Positions 7,786 through 16,693 are shown, numbered from the stretch's first letter. The stretch is 64,000 bases of DNA from Belnapia arida (GCF_016773205.1 NZ_JAETWB010000002.1:186001-250000); one strand, 5' to 3'. The notes: generated by a model not told the origin, from the letters alone. A program made the numbers and translations.

Positions 7786-9126
7786 ATGAGTAGCCAGGCC
7801 TATGCCGGCGAGGCGCTCGGCCACTTCCTCGCGGCCTCCCGCTGGGCGGACATCCCGCCCGCGCTGCGGCACGAGGCGGTGCGCAGCCTCCTCAACCATC
7901 TCGGCTGCGCGCTGGGCGTGGCGCGGGATCCGGCGGTCACGACCGCCCTCGAGGTGATGGCCGGCTTCAGCGGCGCGCCGGTGGCGACCGTCATTGGCCA
8001 GGGGCGGAAGCTCGACGCGATGAGCGCCGCCTTCGTCAACTGCATCGCCGGCAACCTGCTGGATTATGACGACACGCATCTCCGCACCGTCATCCACCCC
8101 GCCGCACCAGTCGCGCCGCCCCTGCTGGCGCTGGCCGAGCAGCGCGGCCATTCGGGGACAGAGGTGCTGCATGCCTTCCTGCTCGGGATGGAGGTGGAGT
8201 GCCGCATCGGCAACGCCGTCTCGCCCGGACATTACGACCGGGGCTGGCACATCACCTCCACCTGCGGGGTCTTCGGCGCGGCGGCAGGTTGCGCGAAGCT
8301 GCTGGGGCTGACTGCCACGCAGGCCTGGCATGCCCTCGGCATCGCCGCCAGCCAGTCTGCCGGGCTAGTGGAGAACCTGCCGAGTGCCGCGAAGAATGTC
8401 GGCATGGGCAATGCGGCGCGGCACGGGCTGCTGGCGGCGCTGCTGGCCGAAGCGGGATACGAAGCCACGCCGGCCGCCATCGAGGGGCCGCTCGGCTGGG
8501 CCCGCGCCATGGGCGACATGCCGCAGGTCGCGGAGATCACCAGCGGCCTCGGCGAGCGCTGGGAGATCGCCCGCACCACCTACAAGCCCTATTCGGCCGG
8601 CATCGTCTTCCACGCCGTCATCGATGCCTGCCTGCAGCTCCGCGCCGAGCTGGACGTGCCGCCCGAGGCCATCGCCGCCGTGACGGTCGCGGGCGATGCG
8701 CTGCTGCTCGCCCGCGGCGACCGCGCGGTGCGGACGGAACGCGATGCGCGCGTCAGCATCCACCACAATGCCGCGCTGGGCCTTCTCCGCGGCCGGGCAG
8801 GCGTCGCGGATTTCGGGATGCCGGCCGTGCTGGACCCGGCGCTGGTGGCCCTCCGCGCCAGGGTCACGGCGGCGCTCGATGCCTCGCTGCCGCGCGGTGC
8901 CGCCCGGGTGACGGTGCGGCTCGCCGATGGGCGGGAGCGGGTGGCGACGGTGCTGCAGGCGCGCGGCAGCGAGGCACGGCCGATGAGCGATGCGGAGTTG
9001 GCGGCGAAGTTCCGCGACAACGCGGCCCTCGGCGGCTTCGCCGACCGCGCCGATGCCGCGCTCGACGCGCTGTGGGCTTTGGAGACGGCGCCGGAGATCG
9101 GCGGCCTGATGGCTCTGCTGACCTGA
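7786..9126 (+). CDS. MmgE/PrpD family protein
   Basis: 446 residues, the usual family length. It has the all-helical N-terminal domain (LLNHLGCALGVARDPAV, AFVNCIAGNLLDYDDTH, HPAAPVAPPLLALAEQ) and the conserved central block (GWHITSTCGVFGAAAGCAKLLGL, IAASQSAGLVENL, KNVGMGNAARHGLLAALLAEAGY). The family includes 2-methylcitrate dehydratase, cis-aconitate decarboxylase and iminodisuccinate epimerase. The missing rest of the methylcitrate pathway and the pairing with Bug receptors argue for a dehydratase or epimerase acting on an imported polycarboxylate. First gene of the plus-strand unit controlled by the divergent operator region. Confidence 0.88.
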   Translation: MSSQAYAGEALGHFLAASRWADIPPALRHEAVRSLLNHLGCALGVARDPAVTTALEVMAGFSGAPVATVIGQGRKLDAMSAAFVNCIAGNLLDYDDTHLRTVIHPAAPVAPPLLALAEQRGHSGTEVLHAFLLGMEVECRIGNAVSPGHYDRGWHITSTCGVFGAAAGCAKLLGLTATQAWHALGIAASQSAGLVENLPSAAKNVGMGNAARHGLLAALLAEAGYEATPAAIEGPLGWARAMGDMPQVAEITSGLGERWEIARTTYKPYSAGIVFHAVIDACLQLRAELDVPPEAIAAVTVAGDALLLARGDRAVRTERDARVSIHHNAALGLLRGRAGVADFGMPAVLDPALVALRARVTAALDASLPRGAARVTVRLADGRERVATVLQARGSEARPMSDAELAAKFRDNAALGGFADRADAALDALWALETAPEIGGLMALLT

Positions 9127-9157
9127 CGAAACAGAAGAACGGGGGAGAACCACGCCC

Positions 9158-10126
9158 ATGCCCTTCATTACCCGCCGCCGCCTGCTCGGGGCGGCCGCAG
9201 CCCTGCCGCTCGCCGGCCCCGCCCTGGCCGCCTTTCCCGAGCAGCCGGTGCGCGTCATCGTCCCTTGGAACCCTGGCGGCCTGGCCGACATCCTGATCCG
9301 CGCCCTGGCGCCCGCCATGGGGCAGGCGCTCGGCCAGCCGGTCGTCGTCGAGAACCGGGCCGGCGCCAATGGCGCGGTCGGCACGCAGGCCGTCGCCCGC
9401 GCACCGGCGGACGGCCATACGCTGATACTCGGCAATGCCGAGACCCATGCCATCAACCCACTGATCTATCCGAAGCTCGCCTACAACCCGGTCACCGAGT
9501 TCACCCCGGTGACGGCCTTCGCCAGCGGCCCCTTCGCGCTGATCACCCGGCCGGGCCTGGGCACCGAGACGCTGGAGGCCTTCCTCGACCTGGCGCGCCG
9601 CCAGCCGGGCCGGGTCAGCTTCGCCTCCTGGGGCATCGGCAGCACCTCGCATCTGGCGATGGAGGGTCTGGCCCGGCAGGCGCGGCTGGAGATGCTGCAC
9701 GTCCCCTTCACCGGCGCGGCGCCGGCGGCCACGGCGCTGATCGCCGGGCAGGTGGATTGCATGTTCCTCAATGCCGGCCCGGCCGAGGCCGCGGCGCGCG
9801 ACGGCCGGCCGAGAATCCTCGGCATCGGCGCCACGGAGCGCGTCCCGCAACTGCCCGCGGCGCCGACATTGAAGGAGCTTGGCCTCCCGGTGGAGGCGGC
9901 GAACTGGTTCGGCCTGCTCGGCCCGGCCGGGCTGCCGGCGCCCGTCGCCGCCCGCATCGGCGCCGCCGTGGCCGAAGGGCTGAAATCTGCCCAGGTCCAG
10001 GAGGTCTTCCGCGCCCAGGTCGCCCTGCCGTTGACGCAGACGCCGGCCGAGATGGAGCAATTCCTCACCGCCGACCGGGGACGCCGGGGCTCCGTCCTGC
10101 GCGACCTCAACATCCGGCTGGAATAG
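9158..10126 (+). CDS. Bug-family tripartite tricarboxylate transporter substrate-binding protein
   Basis: 322 residues. The N-terminus carries twin arginines followed by a hydrophobic stretch (RRRLLGAAAALPLAGPALA), then the Bug core FPEQPVRVIVPWNPGGLADILIRALAPAMG, VVVENRAGANGAVGTQAVA, ADGHTLILGN and AANWFGLLGPAGLP. It is 31 bases behind the PrpD gene with a GGGGGAG ribosome site, so they form one unit. The same locus encodes a second Bug receptor on the other strand, possibly for a related ligand. Confidence 0.92.
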   Translation: MPFITRRRLLGAAAALPLAGPALAAFPEQPVRVIVPWNPGGLADILIRALAPAMGQALGQPVVVENRAGANGAVGTQAVARAPADGHTLILGNAETHAINPLIYPKLAYNPVTEFTPVTAFASGPFALITRPGLGTETLEAFLDLARRQPGRVSFASWGIGSTSHLAMEGLARQARLEMLHVPFTGAAPAATALIAGQVDCMFLNAGPAEAAARDGRPRILGIGATERVPQLPAAPTLKELGLPVEAANWFGLLGPAGLPAPVAARIGAAVAEGLKSAQVQEVFRAQVALPLTQTPAEMEQFLTADRGRRGSVLRDLNIRLE

Positions 10127-10374
10127 GCGGCATCTGGCCGTCATGCCGGCCCGGCGCTTCCCCGGCGGTTGAGGAGGGCGATGGCCAGGGCGAGGGTCAG
10201 GCTCAGCAACAGGCGGCCGGCGACGAGCTTCGCGCTGCCCAGCAGGGCCCAGAGCCTACCCGCCAGGCCGCCATGCTGCGGCGGGAGGATGTGGAGGCTG
10301 GCCGCGTGGGGTGTCGCCCCAGATGGCTGCGGACGAGGTGCGCGACATGGCCACGGCCTGAGGGCGGACAGCGC
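10127..10374. other. Gene-free stretch
   Basis: No reading frame here has a recognisable domain, a ribosome site or consistent codon use. Frames on both strands are open only because of the high G+C. The right end merges into the kinase remnant, so this may be the unreadable upstream part of the same dead gene. Confidence 0.5.
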
Positions 10375-10600
10375 TGCCGGTGTTCGAAGCCTCCTTCGCA
10401 CCGCGCTGGCCCATGCCGGCCCGGCAGCCTCGTCACGGTGCGCGATCATCGGGACATGGCCGGGGTGACCATAACCGATGACGGGCCAGGCTTCTCGCAG
10501 GCAAATGCGCCCGGGCCTTCGGCCCGTTCTTCAGGACGGCGCGCGAGCGGCAGAACCGGGCTCCGCCTCGCCGTCGGAGGTCAATCTGTAATCCATGATG
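10375..10600 (+). pseudogene. Degraded C-terminal ATPase domain of a histidine kinase
   Basis: HATPase landmarks appear in the correct order but in different plus-strand frames. SLLRTALAHAGP resembles the N-box, PGSLVTVR and then VTITDDGPGFS form the G1 box, FGPFFRTARER is the F-box and GRTGLRLAV the G2 box (normally GGTGLGLAI). At least three frameshifts separate them. No dimerisation or sensor part is recognisable upstream. It is a second dead histidine kinase, unrelated in position and family to the HWE remnant at 3.1-3.8 kb. Confidence 0.7.
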
Positions 10601-10732
10601 ATAGGTTCATATCGTGTTTGCAGGCCGAGCAGTCGGGCAGGGCTGTTTCGGTCGCTACTCATAGCTCTACGTCGTCGGAGCAACAGAAGCAGTTCCGGTT
10701 TGGTCCGCCGCCATGGGGGTTTGAGGGCAGGA

Positions 10733-10948
10733 TCAGCGCGCGCGCGGGTTTCCGAGCGAGATCGCGATGTCAGTGAGATCGCGAAGCTCTTTCGTGTCGG
10801 GTAGGCGCCTTGGCGGGACAGAGGTCGGGCTGCCCCGGTCCTCCTCGACCATCTTGGGGAACTCGCCCCATCGCGGGCGCGTCCCCCCGCCCGCAGCGTC
10901 TGAGTTTTGCGCTTCCTCGGGAGCGATCTCGCGCACCGCCTTGAGCAT
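10733..10948 (-). CDS. Small hypothetical protein coupled to a membrane protein gene
   Basis: 71 residues, charged, with no signal peptide or membrane segment. It begins MLKAVREIAPEEAQNSDAAG and has a Pro/Arg-rich middle and a short helix near the C-terminus (DTKELRDLTDIAISLG). Its ATG follows the TAG stop of the upstream membrane protein without a gap (TAGATG), which is strong evidence that it is translated by re-initiation. I do not recognise the family. A longer overlapping frame at 10531-10980 is low-complexity Arg-rich and looks like a shadow. Confidence 0.55.
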   Translation of the reverse strand: MLKAVREIAPEEAQNSDAAGGGTRPRWGEFPKMVEEDRGSPTSVPPRRLPDTKELRDLTDIAISLGNPRAR

Positions 10949-11572
10949 CTACCTGAGCCCTCCGGCCACGAACGTAGCAACGAGCCCGCCGATTGTCAGC
11001 AGCAACGCGCCAACGAGGGCTACGAAGGCCCGGTTCCTCCAGGTCTTCCTCTGCCGGTTTGCCTCCCGGTTACGGGCAGTCGCGACAATCATCTGCGCGA
11101 CCAGGCTGCCGCGCACCCTGGCAAGGATGATGCTCTCCAATTCCTGTGGCGTCGCGTCCGCAAACTGCTCCCTCGTGTCCTGTGCCACCTGCCCCGCCGA
11201 CCGAAGCAGTTCCGCCTCGGGCGCCACGTCCAACACGCCTCGCCGGACGAGCGCCGCGAGTAGGCAGGCTATGGAAACCACAACCAGCACCACGTCGAGG
11301 GCGAGGGCGGCAGCGATAGGCACCGCGAAGCTAGGCGCCGCCTGCCGGAGTTGCGGAGCCGCGACGGCGATGGCGGCGAAGGTCGCGCCGGTGCCCGTCG
11401 CGTAGAAAGGCAGGCTCCGGATGACCGTCTCCTCATCGTCGAGCTCCCGAAGGAATCGCTGGCGAACGTAGCCCTCCAGATACGCCTGCGTAGCGCCGGT
11501 GTCGGCCAGGTAGGTAGCCGCCTCGGGATCGGGTTCTGGGCGCACGCGCCCAGGGCTCAAGGTTTCCTCCAT
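10949..11572 (-). CDS. Hypothetical three-helix membrane protein
   Basis: 207 residues. A soluble, acidic N-terminus of about 55 residues includes ATQAYLEGYVRQRFLRELDDEETVI. Two membrane helices follow (FYATGTGATFAAIAVAAPQL, about residues 57-76, and a Leu/Val-rich helix around 85-110), then a cytoplasmic helical stretch with Glu/Arg pairs, and a third helix at the C-terminus (ALVGALLLTIGGLVATFVAG). Start chosen at 11572 with GGGAG upstream. The hairpin-plus-helical-arm layout resembles small membrane effectors of conflict systems, but I find no diagnostic motif. Lower G+C than the flanks and decayed neighbours suggest acquisition. Confidence 0.6.
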   Translation of the reverse strand: MEETLSPGRVRPEPDPEAATYLADTGATQAYLEGYVRQRFLRELDDEETVIRSLPFYATGTGATFAAIAVAAPQLRQAAPSFAVPIAAALALDVVLVVVSIACLLAALVRRGVLDVAPEAELLRSAGQVAQDTREQFADATPQELESIILARVRGSLVAQMIVATARNREANRQRKTWRNRAFVALVGALLLTIGGLVATFVAGGLR

Positions 11573-11843
11573 GCGCGACTCCCGCGAACAAAGCAGGAAC
11601 ATGCACAACCCCGTTCGCGCTGTCCATCGCTTCGGCGCCGTTAGAAGCCCGTTACCTCAGGTCGTCGCCGTTGCTCGGGTGGCCTTGCTTTTCACCGCCG
11701 TCGTGGCGTTTCGGAACGCGATGATAGCGGGACCGCACATTCATAACGCTGCGCGGTGGCCCAGGGGTTAAGGGCGCCACAGAAAGCACGACTGGTGAAA
11801 GCTGGTTGCTTAGAAGCGATGCTATCGATCCTGCGGGGCGACT

Positions 11844-12054
11844 ATGGGCGCAGCACCGAACGGCCGAGGCCGCGATAGACGCAACATCAATGGTGGCTTC
11901 TCGCTGTGCTACCCCGAGATGCTGGGGGGACTTGCCAGTGTGGGTCGCCGCAACGAGGCCTTGGCGACACTCGGGAGCGCATTGGAATGGTCCGAGCGGA
12001 GTGGGGAGACATGGTACCCTCCCGAACTTTTCCATAGACCTTGTTCCGGCGCAG
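11844..12054 (+). pseudogene. Fragment of a cyclase/TPR-type signalling protein C-terminus
   Basis: The plus-strand frame reads LCYPEMLGGLASVGRRNEALATLGSALEWSERSGETWYPPELFHRP. This matches the repetitive C-terminal pattern of adenylate-cyclase-associated TPR proteins (roughly A-x-A-x-G-x-x-E-E-A-L-x-x-L, then ERTGERWW-x-AELHRL). Only about 55 residues remain, without an ATPase or cyclase domain. It is a stranded fragment in the degraded island. Confidence 0.6.
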
Positions 12055-12082
12055 GCTGTGCGTGCTGTAGGTTGACCGCTCA

Positions 12083-12491
12083 AGCCCGATAACTTCGACT
12101 CATTCGCAGACGGGGCAGGCATTCTGGCGGATGCTGAGGTGCTGGCCCATCCTTGATCGGCTCGGGGACACATAGTCGTCCAGCACGCGGCCACGGATTA
12201 CCAGCCATGCGCGCAGGCTGCCGCGGGTTTGGTCGCTGAGTTCGAACTGCACCGGCCGCCCGGTCTTCCGCTGGATGCGGTCGCGCGGTAGCGAGTAGCG
12301 CCATTCACGGCCAGTTGGACAATCGTCAGCCGGACCAAGTTGCAGCCTCTAGGCTTGCTGTCGATCACCGCACGGTCGCTAAGCCGCTGCTCCCCTTAGG
12401 GAGGAAGCGGATTGCCCAAATCTGCTTGGGTTTAAGGGGCGGTTCGAGACCGACCGAGCGCCCCTTGTTCCAGGGTGAGGCCGGCCTCGTA
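12083..12491 (-). pseudogene. Tyrosine recombinase (phage-type integrase) remnant
   Basis: Minus-strand fragments in order: SPWNKGRSVGLEPPLKPKQIWAIRF, then after a frameshift AIDSKPRGCNLVRLTIVQLAVNG and RYRAT, then after another frameshift IQRKTGRPVQFELSDQTRGSLRAWL, ending ACPVCE, a stop, then VEVIGL. This is the widespread integrase family whose members read PLKPKEIWAIR, AIDSKLRGCDLV, QKKTGRPVQFELTEQTR. The usual C-terminal part with the HTMRR box and catalytic Tyr is missing. Two frameshifts and truncation make it dead, but it marks this island as formerly mobile. Confidence 0.85.
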
Positions 12492-12715
12492 TGAGGGAGC
12501 GGAGCACCAGCATAGGCGTGTCGAATAGCACATCTCCTGAACCGCAAGACCGCGGCCCAGGAGGAAGCGCCAAGCTAGCGTCGGCGGACCGAAAGCGGTC
12601 TCGCCGCAGCGCACCGGTCACCGCCAAGAAATATACGCTTTTTGGATGGGCGCATGAGGCCAGCGCCATTCTGTTGACCCAGCGAGATATGCCGAGAGTC
12701 TACCGAAGTGCGGAT

Positions 12716-13666
12716 TCACAACTCCATCGCCTTGCGAGCCATGTCCACGGCACCGGCGCGCGACTTGGCGGCGCCTACGAAACGGCGCAGATGCACGAAC
12801 ACGGCATCCGCTATGCCCGTCTTCGCCACCAATGCCTCCCCCTGCAATCCGGCCCAGGCTTCGGGCAACGGCAGCCGCTGCTCGAACGAGCCTGGCTCCG
12901 GCGGCATCGTGTCCAGCATCCAGTTCCCGTTCGAGGCAGGTGAAACGGTGAGCAGGACTGGCAAGTCGTGCGAGAAAACAACGTTCTTCCAGGGCATTCC
13001 GCGATCCAGCACCAGGATGCGCGGATTGTCGCCGGCCTTGTGCGCAGCGAGGACGCTGGCTTCGGCCGCAAGACGTGCCCGCAATCCATCAACGCGGCGG
13101 CGCAGGATACCTGAAGCCAATGCGGCCGCCTCCAGAAATGCCACATCGCCGGCCGTGGGTCCGGCTCCCGCAGGATCATCCCAGGTCGGATTGAATTCGC
13201 CGATCAGCGTTGCCATGCCAAGTGTATCGCGTTCGCTTGAGCCGTTGGACGACAGGCCGTTATCGATTTCGTCAATCCGCCGCACAACGGTCTCATCGAT
13301 TTCCGAGGCGATCCTGGCGGCGAAGGCCTCGGCCCCGCTCTCCCGCAACAGGGCGGCTACCGCGCGTTCGCCGTAGGCTTGCCAAATCAGGCCTGCGGAG
13401 GAGAAGGGCGTTGCATCGGCTCGCTGCGGTGCACCGCGCTGGTGATGGTCGAAGCGGTTTGCTGCTGCATCGAAGATGAACCCTACATCCCAGACGATAT
13501 CGGCCGTGTCGATCAATTCCGGTTTGCGGGTGCGCAGCAGCACATGGTCCCGGCCGGGTTCAGCCAAACCCAGCGCCATGCGCAATACGGCATAGGCAAA
13601 TACCTCGTCGCAATGGAACTTGCCGCCATGGGTTGCAAGTACGGGAAGCGGCAGATCACGTGCCAT
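12716..13666 (-). CDS. MYG1 family protein (UPF0160, DHH-like exonuclease/hydrolase)
   Basis: 316 residues, slightly short for the family. The N-terminal signature is LATHGGKFHCDEVFAYAVLRMAL, followed by DVGFIFDAAANRFDHHQRGAP, whose DHH triad binds metal. Downstream family blocks are FSSAGLIWQAYG, DNG near residue 146, and GNWMLDTMPPEPGSFEQRLPLPEAWAGL. Eukaryotic MYG1 is a 3'-5' RNA exonuclease; the bacterial role is uncertain. Start at 13666 precedes the signature. It stands alone between the degraded island and the ABC binding protein gene. Confidence 0.9.
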   Translation of the reverse strand: MARDLPLPVLATHGGKFHCDEVFAYAVLRMALGLAEPGRDHVLLRTRKPELIDTADIVWDVGFIFDAAANRFDHHQRGAPQRADATPFSSAGLIWQAYGERAVAALLRESGAEAFAARIASEIDETVVRRIDEIDNGLSSNGSSERDTLGMATLIGEFNPTWDDPAGAGPTAGDVAFLEAAALASGILRRRVDGLRARLAAEASVLAAHKAGDNPRILVLDRGMPWKNVVFSHDLPVLLTVSPASNGNWMLDTMPPEPGSFEQRLPLPEAWAGLQGEALVAKTGIADAVFVHLRRFVGAAKSRAGAVDMARKAMEL

Positions 13667-13910
13667 AATTGAAATCCGATACAGGGGTGCTTCGGCGCTA
13701 ATGGGGAACGCCTCTGGCGGAGTGCCTACCTCGGCAAGCCCGATGCGTCGATGGTTCGAGTTCACCTGCTCCTGGCGATGTTCGGCGTAACAGAAAGCCA
13801 GGTGAACCGATCATCCGCTTTGGAAAGCCGCGTATCGACGGCAGGATGACAGCCTTGGGCATGGCCTCGTTGTTGCTACGTCTAAGCCGATACCGGATCG
13901 AGGTTTCCTG

Positions 13911-15494
13911 ATGATGAAACGCCGCACCCTGCTCACCACCGGCGCCGCTGCGCTTGTTGCACCCCGCGTGGCCCAGTCGCAGGCCGCCAGAACGCTCAAA
14001 TTCGTCCCGCAGATCGACGTGCCCCTGCTCGATCCCATCGTCACCAGCGCCTACATATCGCGCAACCATGGCTTTGTGGTGTTCGATACGTTGTTCGGGC
14101 AGGATAGCGAGTACAAGGCGCAGCCGCAGATGGTGGACGGCTTCATCACCGAGGCCGACGGCAAGACCTGGCGGCTCACGCTGCGCGGCGGCCTCAAATT
14201 CCATGACGGCACCCCCGTGCTCGCCCGCGACTGCGTCGCCAGCGTCAACCGCTGGGGCAAGCGGGACGCGTTCGGCCAGGCGCTGATGGCCGTCACCGAC
14301 GAGCTTTCGGCCACCGACGACAAGACGATCGTCTTCCGCCTCAAGCGCCCCTTTCCCCTGCTGCCGGACGCGTTGGGCAAGATTGCCGGCAACATGTGCG
14401 CGATCATGCCGGAGCGGCTGGCCAACGCCGACCCCTTCAAGCCCATCACCGAGATGGTCGGCAGCGGCCCGTTCCGCTACGTCGCAGCCGAGCGTGTACC
14501 AGGGGCGCTCAGCGTCTACACTCGCTTCGAGAGCTACGTGCCGCGGCCGGGCGGCACGCCGAGCTGTACTGCCGGGCCGAAGATCGCATACCTGGACCGC
14601 ATCGAGTGGGGCGCCATCCCAGACCCGTCGACCGCCATGGCCGCATTGCAGCGGGGCCAGGTCGATTGGTGGCAGGAGCCATCGCTCGACCTGTATCCCG
14701 TGCTTCGGCAAAACGGCAACCTGACCACCGACACGCTCGACCCGACGGGCCTGCCGGGCATGGTGCGGTTCAATCATCTGCAGCCGCCCTTCAACAACCC
14801 GGCAATCCGGCGTGCGCTGCTCGGTGCGGTGAACCAGGCGGACTTCATGCAGGCAGTGGCGGGGTCTGATCGGTCGCTGTGGAAAGACGATGTTGGCTTC
14901 TTTGCCGCCGCCTCGCCGCTGGCCAGCAGTGCCGGAGTATCGGTGTTGCAAGGCAAGCGCGACATGACCCGCGTAAAGGCCGACCTTGCCGCGGCCGGCT
15001 ACAACGGCGAACGCGCGGTGGTGATGATCGCAACCGACTTGCCGGCTCTGCAAGCGCTGGGCGAGGTGGGAGCCGACATGCTGAAGCGGGCGGGCATCAA
15101 CGTGGACGTGCAGAGCACGGATTGGGGCTCGGTGATCCAGCGCCGGGCCAGCAAGGCCCCGGTCGACAAGGGCGGGTGGAGCGTCTTCTTCACCAGCTTC
15201 TTCGGCGTCGACCAGTTCACGCCAGCGACGCATCTCGGCCTGCGGGGGAATGGCGAGGCCGGGTGGTTCGGTTGGTGCAACTCTCCCAAGCTCGAGCAAC
15301 TGCGGGACTCCTGGTTCCAGGCGTCGGACACGGCGGCTCAGAAGGCGATCGCGGTGCAGATCCAGGAGCAGGCGTTCCAGGACGTACCCTACCTGCCGAC
15401 AGGGGAGTATTATCAGCCAACCGCCTACCGCAAGACGGTGAGCGGCGTGTTGAAGGGCCTGCCGTTGATGTGGAATGTGAAGAAGGAGGCGTGA
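13911..15494 (+). CDS. ABC transporter substrate-binding protein, family 5 (peptide/opine/nickel type)
   Basis: 527 residues. Starts MMKRRTLLTTGAAALVAPRVAQSQ, a signal peptide with TAT-like character, and continues with the SBP_bac_5 core: VVFDTLFGQDSEYKAQPQMVDGF, WRLTLRGGLKFHDGTPVLARDCVASVNRW, MVGSGPFRY, then FNNPAIRRALLGAVNQADFMQAV. It binds a peptide, opine or similar ligand in the periplasm. No permease or ATPase gene follows, so it is an orphan receptor. A GAGG ribosome site precedes the start. Spacing isolates it from neighbours on both sides. Confidence 0.92.
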   Translation: MMKRRTLLTTGAAALVAPRVAQSQAARTLKFVPQIDVPLLDPIVTSAYISRNHGFVVFDTLFGQDSEYKAQPQMVDGFITEADGKTWRLTLRGGLKFHDGTPVLARDCVASVNRWGKRDAFGQALMAVTDELSATDDKTIVFRLKRPFPLLPDALGKIAGNMCAIMPERLANADPFKPITEMVGSGPFRYVAAERVPGALSVYTRFESYVPRPGGTPSCTAGPKIAYLDRIEWGAIPDPSTAMAALQRGQVDWWQEPSLDLYPVLRQNGNLTTDTLDPTGLPGMVRFNHLQPPFNNPAIRRALLGAVNQADFMQAVAGSDRSLWKDDVGFFAAASPLASSAGVSVLQGKRDMTRVKADLAAAGYNGERAVVMIATDLPALQALGEVGADMLKRAGINVDVQSTDWGSVIQRRASKAPVDKGGWSVFFTSFFGVDQFTPATHLGLRGNGEAGWFGWCNSPKLEQLRDSWFQASDTAAQKAIAVQIQEQAFQDVPYLPTGEYYQPTAYRKTVSGVLKGLPLMWNVKKEA

Positions 15495-15695
15495 CGACCC
15501 GCAGCCCGATGCCGGCTTGAGCTGATTCTGGCCAGCCGTGCATCGGCCACCCGAGTGTGGCCATTCGGAACGCCCGACACGACCGCCCGATCTGCCCCGT
15601 GCAGATGAGGGCGGCGGCGGGAGTTACGGGATTGGCGGGACCACATCTGGATGCCCGACACGGGAACCTCGGCCCATCGCTGATCTCTTGGTCGA

Positions 15696-16658
15696 TCAAT
15701 CAGCGCGGATGTTGGCGGCGCGCATCACCTCGCCCCAGCGCCGCCGGTCTTCCTGGATGGTGCTGCGGAAGCTGTCGGGGTCGCCGATCAGGCTTTCCAT
15801 GCCGTTCTCGGCCAGCCGCCGCTGGAAGACCGGGTCGACGTTCACCCGCTGCAGCGCCGTGACCCAGCGATCCAGAACCGGCTTCGGCATGCCGCCCGGA
15901 CCGGCGACGCCAAACCAGTTGCGCACCGTGAAGCCCGGCACCGTCGCGCTGATCAGGGGCACGTCCGGCATCAGCGGGCTCGGCCTCGGGGCGCCGAAGG
16001 CGACGGCGCGCAGGCCGCCATCGCGGATCTGGCCGAGGAATTCCGGCAGATTGCCAAACATCATGTCGGTGCGCCCGGCGGCGATATCGACGATCGCCGG
16101 CGCGCCGCCGCGATAGGAAACGTGCAGCAGGTCGACACCCGCAAGTCGCTTGAAATACTCCGCCGCCAGATGCTGGCTGCCTCCATTCCCCGCGCTGGCG
16201 TAGGTCAGTTTCCCGGGATTGGCGTGGGCGAGATCGATCAGTTGCCGGACGTTTTGGATCGGCCCCTGCGGACTGACGACGAGCACATTGTAGATGTTGG
16301 CGACATTGCTGATCGGCGTCAGATCCTGGTCCACGTCGAACGGCAGCCGCATTCCCGGCATCTGCGGCATGACGGTATAGAGCGCCATGGTGGCAAGCAG
16401 TACCGTATGACCATCCGGCGGCGACTTCGCCACGGCATCGGCGGCAATATTGCCCGAGGCACCGGTGCGGTTTTCCACCACGACGCGTTGGCCGAGGACC
16501 GGCGACAGGTGCTCGGCCAGGATGCGGGATAGCAAGTCGCAGGTCCCGCCGGGCGCGAAGCCGCAGAGGAAGCGGATGTCCTTCGAGGGAAACTCCTGCG
16601 CACGCGCTGGTAGCGCGGCCGCGAACAGGGCGAGAATGGCGATCAGCAGGCGCTTCAT
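15696..16658 (-). CDS. Bug-family tripartite tricarboxylate transporter substrate-binding protein
   Basis: 320 residues. Signal peptide MKRLLIAILALFAAALPARAQ, then the Bug core: FPSKDIRFLCGFAPGGTCDLLSRILAEHLS, VVVENRTGASGNIAADAVAKS, DGHTVLLATMALYTV and FTVRNWFGVAGPGGMP. It is the last gene of a five-gene unit that otherwise encodes three enolase-superfamily enzymes and a 2-hydroxyacid dehydrogenase, so its ligand is probably a sugar acid or related hydroxy-carboxylate. No TctAB permease is adjacent. Confidence 0.92.
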   Translation of the reverse strand: MKRLLIAILALFAAALPARAQEFPSKDIRFLCGFAPGGTCDLLSRILAEHLSPVLGQRVVVENRTGASGNIAADAVAKSPPDGHTVLLATMALYTVMPQMPGMRLPFDVDQDLTPISNVANIYNVLVVSPQGPIQNVRQLIDLAHANPGKLTYASAGNGGSQHLAAEYFKRLAGVDLLHVSYRGGAPAIVDIAAGRTDMMFGNLPEFLGQIRDGGLRAVAFGAPRPSPLMPDVPLISATVPGFTVRNWFGVAGPGGMPKPVLDRWVTALQRVNVDPVFQRRLAENGMESLIGDPDSFRSTIQEDRRRWGEVMRAANIRAD

Positions 16659-16693
16659 TGGCGCATTTCCTCCCGGTTGATGCTTGCTTTGGC

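Larger units (their letters stand above)
11573..12715. other. Gene-poor remnant-bearing stretch
   Basis: About 1.1 kb between the membrane-protein gene and the MYG1-like gene has no intact gene. It contains the cyclase/TPR fragment (11844-12054) and the integrase remnant (12083-12491). The remaining parts (11573-11843 and 12492-12715) show no recognisable coding or RNA feature. A tRNA attachment target for the integrase was looked for and not found. Confidence 0.6.

Noticed and set aside
10736-10748. Alternating GC run near 10740
   Set aside because: Too short to be a meaningful repeat or Z-DNA site in a 70% G+C genome.
10531-10980. Minus-strand frame of 149 codons
   Set aside because: Overlaps the better-supported 71-codon frame and the membrane gene end; Arg/Ser-rich and no ribosome site.
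11652-12194. Minus-strand frame of 180 codons
   Set aside because: Shadow of the cyclase/TPR fragment region; no domain, irregular composition.
15495-15695. Protein-like segments between the ABC binding protein and Bug genes
   Set aside because: No family recognised and no ribosome site; ordinary intergenic sequence.
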